Positions 1 through 11,027 are shown, counted from the first letter of the stretch. The stretch: 64,000 nucleotides of DNA from Adiantum capillus-veneris (GCA_014529385.2 CM043942.1:104546141-104610140), one strand, 5' to 3'. A program made the numbers and translations. Notes: a model not told the origin generated them from the sequence alone.

Positions 1-1634
1 TAACCATGCTTGTGTAGACATCCTTGGTGGCTCTCTTCCCAAAAAGCTGTCGCGTAACACATGATTCTCTGGAAGATACGCTTGATGACCTTCGTGGATT
101 TGCTTCTTCAGTGAGGGTGCCCTACGTGCATTCAGTCTAGGTCCACATGTGACACATGCTCTGTATCCGCTTGTTTGAAGCCCTGCATGTATACACATGA
201 TAATAGATCAACTATGGGAAAAAACAAGATTTACAGCGTCTGAGTGAGGAGTGTCAATAGATCACCTGAGCATTCTGTTAGCCCGGGATAGTCATGCATG
301 GTCCACATTAGAATGCCTCTGATCAAAGCATTCCGTCGTCCTGTGTGTCGGCTCATATCCACCACCTCTATGCCAATCCACAATTGTTGTAGCTCTTCCA
401 ATAGTGGATGAAGATACACATCCATATTTCCCACTTTATATCGCCCTGGCACAATCAAGCTTAGCCATAGGTGCCCCTTCTTTGTAGTCAACCACGGGGG
501 AATGTTGTAGTTGACGATGACAACAAGCCATACACTATAAGATGTTGATCTTTGACCAAATGGATTTACGCCATCCATAGCCAAGCCTAAGCGCAAATTT
601 CGAGCTTCCCTGGCAAAATCCGACCATGTTCCATCTATATGTTTCCAGGCTACGCAATCTGCAGGAATTCGTAGCACACCATCCGAAGATTTATTCTCCT
701 CATGCCATGATGCTAGGGCGGCCATGGACTTACATTCGAAGAAATGCTTGATGCGAGGAAGCAGAGGAAAATGTCGCAAAACCTTTTGTGGAATTTTTGT
801 CCCGTGGAGATCTACTCGATATCTTTCGAAATCACATTTCGGACACTTCTCCATGTCTATGTATTCCCCTCTGAAAAGAATGCAGTCATTAGGACAAGCG
901 TGGATAGAATTGTAATCCATCCCCAAGTTTCGCAAAATCTTTCTTGCTTCATCTCAGGAATCTGGCATCACATTGTCAGCTGGTAGTATGTGCTCTTTCA
1001 GCAATCTACACAACATAAAAATACGATACAGTCGTGTAAAAATCTATCAGATCATTATACATTTAGAGTTTTATTAGAGTAAACTAATTGTAATAGATCA
1101 CCTGAAAAGCGCTATGACGCTAGTGTCACTCCATCCAAACTTTGCCTGCATGTTGAGAAGAACCAGGAGTGCTTTCAATCTAGACATACGTGCTCCATTA
1201 TACAATGGCGTATCGGCTTCACTTTTCATATCATCATAGATAAGCCTTTCTGAATCCATGATCGTCTCGATCATTTCATCAATCTCGGGCTCAAACATTG
1301 TCTCGTTGGGAATGTGCTCTGCATGATCATCCCCCGAGCTGTCAGAGGCTACATCTTGTGGCCTCACATATGCTGCTTGACCAAAGTGCCTACGAACACG
1401 TCTAATGGGTTGCAAGATTGCTGTTTGTTGGCCAGCGTCAGAGTCCGACGAGTTATAATTGGCAACAACTCGATCTATAATAGATGGATCGAACTCCCCA
1501 AATTCGCGAACGTGTTGCAAAGAAACACGTCTTGTCCGTCGCACAGCATGCTTGCATTGATTACAAGGACATAAGACCCTCGTTGAGAGATAGGTGTTTC
1601 GGTTGGACGGTCCCACATCCTCGTCACTACTCAT
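1..1634 (-). pseudogene. TNP2-like CACTA transposase, N-terminal exons, with premature stop
   Basis: The encoded protein would cut the transposon ends. Exon 1 (1634-1102) encodes a transposase-associated N-terminal region with CPCNQCK and ends in QAKFGWSDTSV. A GT-AG intron fits 1101-1006. Exon 2 (1005-266) encodes LGMDYNSIHACPNDCILF, a CPKC pair, VLRHFPLLPRI, GVNPFGQRSTSYS and WTMHDYPGL, the conserved order of the TNP2 family. A second intron fits 265-183. Exon 3 (182-1) restores GYRACVTCGP and runs off the window. A TGA at 954-956 interrupts the join after MPDS; the equivalent residue in CACTA-2 is arginine, so a CGA to TGA change explains it. The start at 1634 is the first Met; an upstream exon cannot be excluded. 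Confidence 0.85.
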
Positions 1635-1696
1635 AATGAGGATAAAAATCTTATAACCTGGACAACAAATTTAATATTCTATTGGAATTCTTCGTC

Positions 1697-1762
<66 letters not shown>
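1697..1762. repeat. (CT)n microsatellite
   Basis: This is a nearly pure CT dinucleotide tract with one short interruption, just upstream of the CACTA-1 transposase start. Nothing else is encoded here. Confidence 0.95.
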
Positions 1763-1763
<1 letters not shown>

Positions 1764-1998
1764 ACCTCACATTCTCTAGTCATGTCCAATCCCCGCACAC
1801 CTCGGTCGAGAGGTGCACGGAGATCAGAACCACCGGGTTATAATCTCGTCTTTATTGGTCAATACCTATATTTGTGGGTACAAGAAATCTACACACCCAC
1901 GTCTACATGATACTGCATGTAGTGGACAAAACCCCTTTGCCTCTTCTCTAGCTTGTAGCACTTCACAGCATCTTAACATCTTTTCACTGTTCGTCTAA

Positions 1999-2182
1999 CT
2001 CTAAACCCTAAACCGTAAGTAATTCTTGCGTGGACTCGATCTAACGTAAATAAGCGTAAATCTAAATAAACGTAAATCTAACTAAAAATAAACCTAAATC
2101 TAATTTAACGTAAGTCTACATCTAACCTAATCTTTAACGTCTTTTGGGATAGTTTCCTACGACATTAAAACTCTCTTCTTCT

Positions 2183-2215
<33 letters not shown>

Positions 2216-2930
2216 ACCTAAATAAACCTAAGTCTAATCTAATATAACATAAATCTAAATCTAACGTAAATTATGTTATATTAAAAACAAAGAACTAAAC
2301 TAACAGGGATTATAAGAACCTTAAAACTGATTTAACACATAATTTTTCACATAACTCGGCAAGAGTTGGCATTCTCATCACTAAAGATGTGAGAGTTAAC
2401 TTCCGGCGGTGATGCTGCGTCATCTCCATCCACATCTGACAACAGCAATTGGCCCTTTAGACCGTTCTTGCTCTTGTTACTAACTTTGAAGTTGCTGTTG
2501 AATGACTAGAGGTTGTCTAGATGGTCATTGTGTCGGGGATGTAGTGACTCTTGCCGCCCTGAAGATCCACCTTCTTCCCTATCTTCTGAAGGCATTTCAC
2601 CAGTACTTTTGGATCGACAGAGCCCACCATGAGTGAAGGCAGCAATACCCTATATTCGATTGAGGGCTTTCTTCACCCGCTTCATGCAGGCATCGCAGTC
2701 TATGGAGACCTAAATCTAATCTAATATAACATAAATCTAAATCTAGCGTAAATAAACGTAAATCTAGTTAAAAATAAACCTAAATCTAATCTAATTTAAC
2801 TTAAATAAACCTAAATCTAATTTAATGTAAGTCTACATCTAACCTAATCTTTAACGTCTTTTAAGATAGTTTCCTACGACGTTATAACTCTCTTCTTCTT
2901 GTGTGTGTGCGCGTGTGTGGATGTGTGTGC
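1999..2930. repeat. Duplicated AT-rich CTAAAT-type repeats
   Basis: Degenerate strings of AACCTAAATCTAA and AACGTAAATCTAA recur at about 2040-2280 and 2701-2850. A longer block of about 110 bases, from AACCTAAATCTAATTTAA through TAGTTTCCTACGAC to a (GT)n tail, occurs at about 2085-2205 and again at about 2802-2930, an offset of about 717 bases. A piece of it recurs near 3070-3090. Two telomere-like TAAACC units stand at 2003-2012. The pattern suggests local duplication inside CACTA-1. Confidence 0.75.
2340..2709 (-). pseudogene. HMA (heavy-metal-associated, HIPP-like) domain fragment inside CACTA-1
   Basis: On the minus strand, after an acceptor-like TTTAG at about 2710, the sequence reads VSIDCDACMKRVKKALNRI. 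This has the CxxC metal-binding loop and the following helix of an HMA domain. In another frame, at about 2632-2560, it reads GSVDPKVLVKCLQKIGKKV, which matches the usual end of the domain in plant HIPP proteins. The two halves are separated by a TAG after NRI and by a frameshift or deletion. A polar low-complexity tail follows to about 2340. The domain match is seen; capture of a host exon by the transposon is inferred. Confidence 0.6.
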
Positions 2931-3089
2931 CAATAAAAAGAGATAAATGGTATAACCTTTCTATCACCCATGCCAAGTATGATAGATTGATTATGCCATT
3001 TCCCTCTTGAATAATAGGTCTTGAGTTCAACTCCTCGTCGGCTAGATCTTTAGGTCTTTTAATTTTAATTAGTTTCCTACGACGTTAAA

Positions 3090-3324
3090 TTAGTTTCTCT
3101 CTCTTTCTCTCTCAATGTGTGTGCGTTTTTTTGGATCGTATGCATGTTTTCTCTCTTTTTTCCTCTCTCAATGTGTGCGTTTTTTGTTTATGCATGTTCT
3201 CTCTCTCTTTTCCTCTCTCAATGCGTGCGTTTTTTGTTTATGCATGCTCTCTCTCTCTTTTCCTCTCTCAATGTGTGTGTGCATTCTTTGTTTATGTATG
3301 TGTGTGTGCGTTTCTTTTTATGTT

Positions 3325-3382
<58 letters not shown>

Positions 3383-3490
3383 AACACTATGTGTGTGTGT
3401 GTATGTGTGTGTGAGAGAGGGAGAGAGAAAGAGGGGAAGGGAACATGAGAATGAGGAGAGGGAAGGAGCATACCTGGCTCTCCTTCCTCT

Positions 3491-3554
<64 letters not shown>

Positions 3555-3600
3555 AGAAGAAAAAGAGAGAGAGAGAGAGAGAGAGGGAGAGAGTTACCTG
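3090..3600. repeat. Cluster of (CT)n, (GT)n and (GA)n tracts with a short tandem repeat
   Basis: A unit of about 58 bases (CTCTCTTTTCCTCTCTCAATG plus a TGCGTTTTTTGTTTATGCATG segment) repeats about three times at 3140-3300. It is followed by (CT)n at 3331-3379, (GT)n at 3494-3552 and (GA)n at about 3564-3595. All three frames stay open here only because the repeats lack stop codons; I do not call these genes. Confidence 0.9.
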
Positions 3601-3614
3601 CTCCTTGCTTGAGG

Positions 3615-3655
3615 GCGCCGAAAAACTCAGATCTGAGATCTGAGTTTTTGGGCGC
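3615..3655. repeat. Near-perfect palindrome in the CACTA-1 subterminal region
   Basis: AAAAACTCAGATCT is followed after one G by its exact reverse complement, and GC-rich flanks extend the pairing with one mismatch. It would fold into a tight hairpin or cruciform. Its position near the terminus fits subterminal repeat structure. Confidence 0.85.
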
Positions 3656-3678
3656 GCTCGGTTATTTTTTTAGCCCAG

Positions 3679-3740
3679 CCGGCGTCGCTATGACCGTCGC
3701 AAATTTACAAAGAAATTTGCGACGCTCATAGCAACGCCGG
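3679..3740. repeat. 28-bp inverted repeat in the CACTA-1 subterminal region
   Basis: The arms at 3679-3706 and 3713-3740 pair with two mismatches around a 6-base loop. Each arm contains CGTCGC-type motifs, which recur at 3756-3763 and 3770-3777 (GCGTCGCT) toward the terminus. These are likely transposase-binding repeats; the binding is an inference from CACTA family behaviour. Confidence 0.85.
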
Positions 3741-3788
3741 GGAAAAAAAAATTGAGCGTCGCTGTGTGAGCGTCGCTAATATGAATAA

Positions 3789-3800
3789 CCTCTTGTAGTG
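3789..3800. other. Right terminal inverted repeat end of CACTA-1
   Basis: The sequence CCTCTTGTAGTG ends the element; its reverse complement starts CACTACAAGAGG, as in many plant CACTA elements. The adjacent TTA would be the 3-bp target duplication. Confidence 0.75.
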
Positions 3801-4069
3801 TTACACTTGGAGTGGATAAGACCTGGGAGGACTCACTAAAAGTAGTAGTAAGAAATCACTTGCATGCACCAAAACTATCTTATTTACCCCTAAATATGGA
3901 AATTCTCTTTATAAAATCTATTGTATTTGACTTACAACACCCTCCTATAGTACACTTACATAATACCATACAATAACCCTTAGTGAACACACCGGGGATT
4001 GGACAGCCATGCACTTGTCCTCTTTTGTGTATTCAATTTGATCACAGAGACCTTTAGTGCTTTGATCTG

Positions 4070-4123
<54 letters not shown>

Positions 4124-4799
4124 ACACACACCCACCTCCCCCTCTATGTGCGGTGGAAGTCTTGTCCTCAAGCTTCCATGGTGGTGCATAGGGTTGCTTT
4201 TGCAGGCCATTTAGTCGTCCAAAGTCTAGGTAGTCTCTCTGGTTTCGTTTTCGCTTAGAACGGATCTATCCTATGCAATACAATGTATTTTTAGTCTCTC
4301 TTTCCAATCCTTCTACGTAGACCCACGGTTGATTTTTGAAGGACATTTGGCCCCTTTTTTTTTTACGGGTATATAGTACTAGTATGTGACCTGCGCGTTT
4401 CCGCGGCTACATGTGCGTCAATTGAAGCAACCATTGTTCTCCTTCCCTTCACAGGGAGGGCAAATGTGGGCAAATGCCTATGATTCTCATGTGAGTTTTT
4501 ATAGCTCTTTAATACACTTGTGCATCAACCACCACTATAACTACTTTCTAGATGACAATGTATGACAACATGATACAAGGTCTAAGTGCCCTCCACATTC
4601 ACATCGACCAAGCACAAATCTATCTTTTAGATCAACAATATGTCTACCTTTTCGAGTGTAAGATCGAACAACTAATGAAGTGTAGTTACTCTCCACATTC
4701 TTGTGAAATGACCAAGGAAAAATCTCCTTCTAGTTGATCATGCCAAGCTTCAACATTCTCCTCCTAGTCATGGGGAGTTTGTCCCTCCCCCCCCTTTTG

Positions 4800-4836
<37 letters not shown>

Positions 4837-5749
4837 TCAAGAATCATCAAGTCAATTTGAGGTCTCTTGGGAATGAATTAATTAATGGGCTCCCTTTGCA
4901 TGATCTCTTGTTTTAACATCCTATGTTTCTCTCTAAGGAGGCAGCGAATTTGTGATTAGGCTAGAGACGTCCCCTCACACAATTGATATGGGACCCTGCT
5001 GAGTGGTACTGGCCCTCTAAATAGACTAATAGAGAGCTGGTATCCTTCTATGATTATAGTGTTTGCATTGAACGACGAATTCTTTAGATGTATTAGCACC
5101 CCCTCTCACCATCCTTACCAATCAAGGCATTGGTCATAATAGCAACTCTCCCATGCTTCTCTCGTGTAGTTTTGGTCTTGCATTTGGGGCATCACATTCA
5201 ACTAAATTATCAATTGCTATTTGTTGGCACTTAGGATGCATGTACCAGCCATGAACCAACATGCCAACATTACACCACATAGTAGTAGAAGAAACTTTTC
5301 CATTGGTATGCACAACTGATTTGGTGAGCAGTGTGTCGTTTGCTTCTCAAAGAAAATATTCATGATGGGTGTGTGACCTGGGGGTGATCGCATGGCTATA
5401 GAAACTTTGTCTCTATATGTGGATAAATTTCAAAATTTACAGGTTGGATTGCACTCAATCTAGCTAGCATGTAAGGCGCATATTGTTTGTTTGTGTACAT
5501 TTGGGCACCATTGGCACCTTAAAATGTGAGGGCAATGAAAGCAAAAAAGTTCACTCAATCGTTTCTCTTTGCAAGAGTTTTGGGCATCATGCTAAAAGAA
5601 AGGGCGTGCTGCAAAACACAAACACGCATACACACACACACACACACATGGAGCACACATGCACGTTCTTCTTTGAAAGAGAAGACTGTATTCAACCATT
5701 CGCATGCTTGCCCTTACCCATCTTTTATACCATAGCAGCCATTTGGCTT
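3801..5749. other. Intergenic DNA, no recognised gene
   Basis: The only marked features are a C run of about 39 bases at 4071-4109 running into (CA)n to about 4130, a (GT)n tract at 4811-4834 and a (CA)n tract at 5628-5648. Short open frames here are non-conserved or run through the repeats. I recognise no protein domain on either strand. Confidence 0.6.
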
Positions 5750-6076
5750 AGCTTCCACTCCCTTAAATGTGAGACAGAGCATTGAGGCACTACATGGAGG
5801 AGAGTCTCTTTTTGAACGCAAATTATATCCCTTAACTATTTGAACGTACAATCATCATACTCTACATGAGTGCTCAGCTTTTGATCACATCAAACTTGCT
5901 TTACCCACATTTTAGCCCATACCATGGTCTACATACCTCTCTCTCCTAGTCACCTCATGGATTCAACTTGTTAGTGGCCACCCTTATATCCATAGTCTTC
6001 AAGCAATTTACATGTTGTACTTGGTCCCATAGGTCAATCTGACCTTTAAGGATAATCTCTCTCTCTCTCTCTCTCT
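5750..6076 (+). mobile_element. Decayed LINE 3' end, copy A
   Basis: This segment matches 6295-6661 in order: a CTTAGCTTCCACTC start, GAGTGCTCAGCTTTTGATC, a CTACATACCTC stretch and a GGTCCCATAGGTCA end. It lacks an open frame. It finishes with an AGGTCA-ATC-TGACCT hairpin (6031-6045), then AAGGATAAT and a (CT)n tail at 6054-6076. A 3' hairpin and simple-repeat tail fit a LINE copied from its 3' end. The reading is helped by copy B, which keeps part of the zinc-finger coding region. Confidence 0.55.
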
Positions 6077-6213
6077 TCTCTAACTTGCTATGCAGCATGA
6101 CGACTTGTTGCCAACAATGTTTGGATTGGATAAGGTTTTCCTAAACTTAATAGCTGAGATTCCGGATTAGTCAGTCTCAAGATTAACGGGTCTCAAACCA
6201 TGTCACTATGAAG

Positions 6214-6218
<5 letters not shown>

Positions 6219-6294
<76 letters not shown>
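6219..6294. repeat. (CT)n microsatellite
   Basis: A pure CT tract lies between the two LINE 3' fragments. Nothing is encoded. Confidence 0.95.
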
Positions 6295-6297
<3 letters not shown>

Positions 6298-6661
6298 CGT
6301 CTTAGCTCCCATTCTCTACGCTGCGAGACAGGACGTTGGGGCACTGGCGAGGAGTGTCATTGACTTTGCACCTTATGCCCTCGTCAAGTGCGAGAGAGTG
6401 AGTACCACACACTACTTGAGTGCTCAGCTTTTGACCACATTAGGTCCTCTTTTCCCCATATATTCAGCCATGAGCTCTCCCTACATACCTTCCTCTCCCA
6501 ACCACGATGTGGACTCTCTATTGCGACGCTCATTTCAGCCATTTTTGAGCATCGAGAGTCACTTATGAACTCCACTCACACCACGTGACATGTTCATTTG
6601 GTCCCATAGGTCATATTTGACCTCCCAGGACGATAATAGAACTATCTATCTATCTATCTCT
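6295..6661 (+). mobile_element. LINE 3' end, copy B, with C-terminal zinc-finger remnant
   Basis: Reading plus strand from about 6367, the peptide is CTLCPRQVRESEYHTLLEC followed by SAFDHIRSSFP. This is the Cx2C...Hx4C zinc finger that closes the reverse-transcriptase ORF in plant LINEs (zf-RVT type). A TGA just upstream breaks the frame. The 3' end carries AGGTCA-TATT-TGACCT (6608-6623), then CCAGGACGATAAT and a (TATC)n-like tail at about 6641-6661. The hairpin stem is identical to copy A while loop and tail differ. No reverse-transcriptase core is present, so this is a 5'-truncated copy. Confidence 0.6.
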
Positions 6662-7650
6662 CAGGTTGCATGTCTAGTTTGTAGTATTAAAATGAAGCAT
6701 GTGAGAGGCTAAGAGCTTGGTCGCATGTACCAACAAGCCTGCTTTCTGCCCGGGCAGGAGCTGGATCTTCTCTCTCTACCTATCTAATTGTGGTAGTTAA
6801 GAGCCTCGAAAGGGGCATAGCCTTTCACATGGTTGACTTGGTTGACTTTTGAGGCCCTCTCGGCTAGCAGGAACCTGCTCAAGATCTATCTCATCACTCA
6901 GTCAAATCAAGCATTTATCTTTGAAGCCACCGATTTTCTTCACTTGCAAACAAAGTTGGAAGGCTATTTAGCCGTTCCAAAGTGACCAGGCTCTAAATGA
7001 AAGCAAAATAACATGGAGACAGTCCTACAATGGAGGCACATGCATGGAGGTAGCCGTACAATAAGAGACCAGAGTCATCATTTCTAGGGGGAGGCAAAGG
7101 GCTCACATTAGGTATGCAACACCAAGGAGGATTCAAATGAGTAAAGGATTGCTAACTCCAAGACCAAGGCCAATATCCTCGACTGGCAATGATTATCCTC
7201 CAATGTAATCACATCAGTGTTTTGGAAAAGTAATTTTTCAAATATACAAAATTGCTTTCCTTTAATTTTTCAAGAGGAAATTTTGAAAATTAGGTTTATT
7301 TTGCAGGTTTTAACACTATTTTTCTCTATTTTGGGAGAGAATTTCTCCTTTTCCCCTTGCCCTCAACCGGTATTTTTGAAATTAAAAACGGCATGATATT
7401 AAGCTGAAACACATTTTTCCCAAACACTGAATTGAAGACCCACCTTGCACCACCATTGTCGTGAGCACTGTAGCAGCAGGCAATGCCACCTGTCCCCTTG
7501 CAGAACCCCTTTTTTCTTGCCTATGTCAGGAGTTTGAGATGTAAAAACTTGGGAAAGCTAAAAAGCTTGGATGTTCACGTTGGAGCTCTCAACATTGTAG
7601 CATTGGCTAACACACCAAAAAAGACGAAGAAAGTGTGGAGACGGATGTGG

Positions 7651-7707
<57 letters not shown>

Positions 7708-8130
7708 TCTCATGGTGTGGAGGGCCGCAACTATGCAAAAATGGAATCCGTCGGGATCAAGGGTGGCAGACAGGTAGCGGTAGAGGAGTAGGTGGCTCAG
7801 CAAGCGCTTGTGGTGAGTGGGACATGTATTGGATCCAAACTCTTGGTGTCCTGGCCAGCAGAGGATTGAGGTTGTATAAGGGTGTGGGGCTTGTGGCGGA
7901 TCAACTGTTGACAGTCACAGGTGTTGATAAAGAAAACTACATGAGGCTTGTTGCAGCAACATTTGAGAAGTTGTACATGAAGTAAGTGGTGGATTGTGTT
8001 CATGATCGAGTTTCGGGAAGGGGGTGGGGAGGGCATTCTCTATCAAGCGCCAAGGCCAATTAATGGCACCCTCTCTCTCTTTCGAGCAAAAATAGACACA
8101 CACACACACTCCTCCGCATGACTAAATGGG

Positions 8131-8210
<80 letters not shown>

Positions 8211-8294
8211 ACATAACTGCAACAAATAACGAAGACATCTCTCTCTCTCTCTCTAAGACCTGCGACCCACACGACAATGCCGTAGAAAATAAAA

Positions 8295-8329
<35 letters not shown>

Positions 8330-8360
8330 ACACACACATACATACACACGCATGTTTGAG
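6662..8360. other. Intergenic DNA with several microsatellites
   Basis: Simple repeats are (CT)n at about 7650-7697, (CT)n-(CA)n at 8131-8214, CT at 8240-8253 and (CT)n-(CA)n at 8297-8350. One frame at 7800-7985 (ending VAATFEKLYMK) is open but resembles nothing I know and joins a CT tract upstream, so I do not call it a gene. Confidence 0.55.
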
Positions 8361-10126
8361 ACGGATCAACTTATCGATGCGTGACATAGCTCGTTGCTCG
8401 TTATTTTTTCAAGCTCCAAAGTAAAGTCACCCTTTACAAAAACAAAAGTAATCACCCTTCAAAATTGAAAGTTGGCTTGCTAAAAAGTTTACATAATATA
8501 AATATATATATATTACTAAGTATTGTGACGTTTTGACGCAAAACGGAACAAAGAGGTCAAAACTTAGTCTTTTCATTTTCTACCATAAGAGTACTTAATA
8601 CTTACCCTTCACTTTTACATTTCAAACCAAATGTTTCTTAAGGTTCTTGAAATGAAGGAGACAGTGACACATGGATGCCCTCTCCTTCCTTGAAAATTTT
8701 ATGCTCAATTATATAAAGTATAGATGAACTACATTACGGGTATATAGTATGAACTACATTCAAACAATACAATAAATTAGCTCAAAATAAATAAAATCCC
8801 TTAAATTTGAAGGACAAGGGTGCTCATAAAAATCCAATTTTTGTTTCCAAATTCACAATAGTGAGTGTGTAATTTGTATTGATCATCAAGAAAATGTACA
8901 AGGGGACCTCAAGCTTGTATCGAACCTTGAGGGATCACTGATTACATTCGATAACACAAGGGTTCCTCAAAGAGGCAACCGGCCACCATCCCTCACTACA
9001 ATAGTTCTAACTTGTGGCCCAGTACCATTCGTCCAAGGTCTTCCTCGTACTAATGGAGATAATTAGTTCCTTAATTTCTAGTACTATTTTCGAGAAGCTT
9101 GCAGTTGCCAGAGTCTTCTCAAACACTCTACGGTTCCTGATCTTCTAAATTTCTTTAAAGAACGAAAACCTAACGACTTGCATGCAAATAAGGAGCGCTT
9201 GGCTTTCCATCCTCGTCCCTCTAAGGAACAGGTCATTCTTGAAAAAATCCTATCCTTTATGCCCTTTGTATCCACTTGTAATTTTTTCCTGCTAGGCCAC
9301 TCATAGCTAGGCAAGCTCTGTACAGGTGAGGAAGATCCTCATAGGCTATTTTGCAGCCACTACATCTATTTAGGCCAATCGCTCTAGCATGAATTTTCAT
9401 ACTTGTCCGTACAAAACGCAAAACACAGTTTCCATGCTAGGCTTATAATGATTATGCTAGGCTTACAATGATTTTGCAATTTCTTGACGACATTGTTAAT
9501 TGAACACAACTTAGAAAGTTCGTATTGGTTATCGCACCCGCGACAGGTTGGGTGACCCTCCCCTGTCTGGAAAACCTTGGTCTTTCACCCTACTTTTGAG
9601 ACGAAAGTGGAGAGAGAGAGAGAGAAAGCTTTAAGCGAGAAAGAAAATGCACCAAACAAAACAACCAATAGGAAACTTTGGATGAGACCTTTTGATGCAC
9701 CTGCACCTGCCCTTAGTGAACCTATTGATGGTGGAAGCTTGAAAATGAGAATTTCTACTTCTGCCGTTGGTCGAGCCCAGCATTAGGTGAACTGTTGAAT
9801 GTGTTGGTGCCACAACTAAGATATTTCTGGCATTTTACTTGAACATCCAACAGCTTCGATTGCATATGCCCCACGTAAGGAGGCAACCTTTGAAATAATG
9901 TACATCAAAATTGAGCCTAGACCTGGGACATTTAGCTCTAAACCATTGCTGAATTTGTTGGAGACAAGAAACCTCAAATTCTGTTGCTCAATTGCTACAA
10001 AACATCATCTACCTAGAAAAGGACTTGAGATCTAGGATGTAACGTTCTCACCAAACAATAATTATATAAGCCAGCAAATATGTGTTTGTTCTAGCTAAAA
10101 GACCCTATAATAATCAAATACAGCGC
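8361..10126. other. Intergenic DNA, no recognised gene
   Basis: The stretch is AT-rich. Open frames at 9084-9314 (minus) and 9577-9786 (plus, containing KLWMRPFDAPAPALSEPIDG) show no domain I can name. A transposon or host-exon remnant is possible. Confidence 0.45.
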
Positions 10127-10153
10127 CCCCCCCCCCCCCCCCCCCCCCCCCCC
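10127..10153. repeat. Poly-C run
   Basis: About 27 consecutive C bases directly precede the inverted-repeat element at 10161. The exact length may be unreliable in any assembly. Confidence 0.9.
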
Positions 10154-10160
10154 AAAAATA

Positions 10161-10534
10161 AATGGCACAAGGTCTTGAATGAAGACCCCGCCATGGGATG
10201 GACGGGGGGATCTTGAGGCGATCGAACGACGAAAAAAAAAATGGGGACAGGTCACCCAAAGGGATTCAAATGCAGATGAGCATTGTGGTAGCCGAGTGAG
10301 CTAACCGTGCGTGTCTGTTCATTTCACTGAAATAGATGCGTCTTCATGTATATTTTTGTTTGTTTGAGTTTACACCTCGGATGTCTTAGTTTACACCTCG
10401 AATGTTCGAGTTTATAAAATATGTCCGAGTTTACTTTTTAAACATCGAACGGCCGAACGTGCCTCTGCTTTTGTACGTGTAGTTCTCCTCCGTGGATCCC
10501 ATGGCGGGGTCTTCATTCAAGACCCCACGCCATT
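10161..10534 (-). mobile_element. Small element with long terminal inverted repeats and internal tRNA-like boxes
   Basis: A 29-bp stretch at 10171-10199, starting GGTCTTGAATGAAG, has its perfect reverse complement at 10496-10524. Weaker pairing (AATGGC at one end, GCCATT at the other) extends the ends to 10161 and 10534. On the minus strand the interior reads TTAGCTCACTCGGCTA (Pol III box A-like, around 10292-10304) and ATTTGAATCCC (box B-like, 10261-10271), separated by about 20 bases. It could be a MITE that captured a tRNA-like sequence or a SINE-like unit between inverted repeats. Superfamily and target duplication are not clear. Confidence 0.65.
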
Positions 10535-10550
10535 AAATCTTGCATCTCTC

Positions 10551-10590
10551 CTCTCTCTCTCTCTCTCCCCCCCCCCCCCCCCCCCCCCCC
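10551..10590. repeat. (CT)n followed by poly-C run
   Basis: A short CT tract leads into about 24 C bases, then a poly-A stretch. Nothing is encoded. Confidence 0.9.
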
Positions 10591-11027
10591 CAAAAAAAAA
10601 CACACCAAACAAAAAAACCCCAAACACCAAAAAAACAAAACGGGCTACACACACCCCAAACAAAGAAAACACAAAAAAAAATAAAATAACCATGGAACCT
10701 TGTTTTTTGCAACTCACAAATTGTGAGTGATATTGTATTCAAATAAAGAAAATAGTTTATAGAAAAAGACCACGTTGCCTAGAACCAACAACCATACATC
10801 CAAACCACCACATAAAGGTAACCACAGTCGCCCAAGTACATCGGCTGAGAAAAGGGACCCACCTCGACTGACCATACCAACAACAACCATGGTTGAAGAG
10901 GGTGCCACCCTCGATGAAAAAACATAAAACTTACATGCTTAAAAGGGGGCCAGGGCCCATAGTCCTCACCACCCAACAGGAGCTTGAGAGTTGTCACCAC
11001 AGAGGCTCTTCTGCGACAAGAGCACGC
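10591..11027. other. Left flank of gypsy-1, no recognised gene
   Basis: There is an A-rich start and then unremarkable sequence up to the gypsy-1 LTR. I see no domain on either strand. Confidence 0.5.

Larger units (their letters stand above)
1..3800 (-). mobile_element. CACTA (En/Spm-type) transposon CACTA-1, right part, left end outside the window
   Basis: The segment holds a TNP2-type transposase gene read right to left (1-1634) and ends at 3800 in CTTGTAGTG, whose reverse complement CACTACAAG is the classic CACTA terminus. The next three bases are TTA, the expected size for a target-site duplication. The matching left flank lies outside the window, so this cannot be tested. Inside the terminus are strong inverted repeats (3615-3655, 3679-3740) and several copies of GCGTCGCT, as expected for subterminal transposase-binding repeats. 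Between the transposase and the terminus are microsatellites and a host-like HMA fragment. The transposase has an in-frame stop, so this copy is probably not autonomous. Confidence 0.8.

Noticed and set aside
1999-2012. Telomere repeat
   Set aside because: Only about two TAAACC units are present and the rest diverges; it is not a telomere array.
3115-3731. Long open frames rich in Leu-Ser and Cys-Val
   Set aside because: They are translations of (CT)n and (GT)n tracts open in all frames.
4071-4130. Glycine-rich protein start on the minus strand
   Set aside because: It is a translation of a poly-C plus (CA)n tract.
7635-7985. Possible host gene exon ending VAATFEKLYMK
   Set aside because: It depends on a CT tract for its start, has no recognised domain and no clear partner exon.
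8043-8359. Overlapping frames on both strands at 8.1-8.35 kb
   Set aside because: They are compound (CT)n(CA)n repeats without any protein signal.
10261-10310. Functional tRNA gene
   Set aside because: Box A and box B resemble tRNA but are about 20 bases apart and no acceptor or anticodon stem can be drawn.
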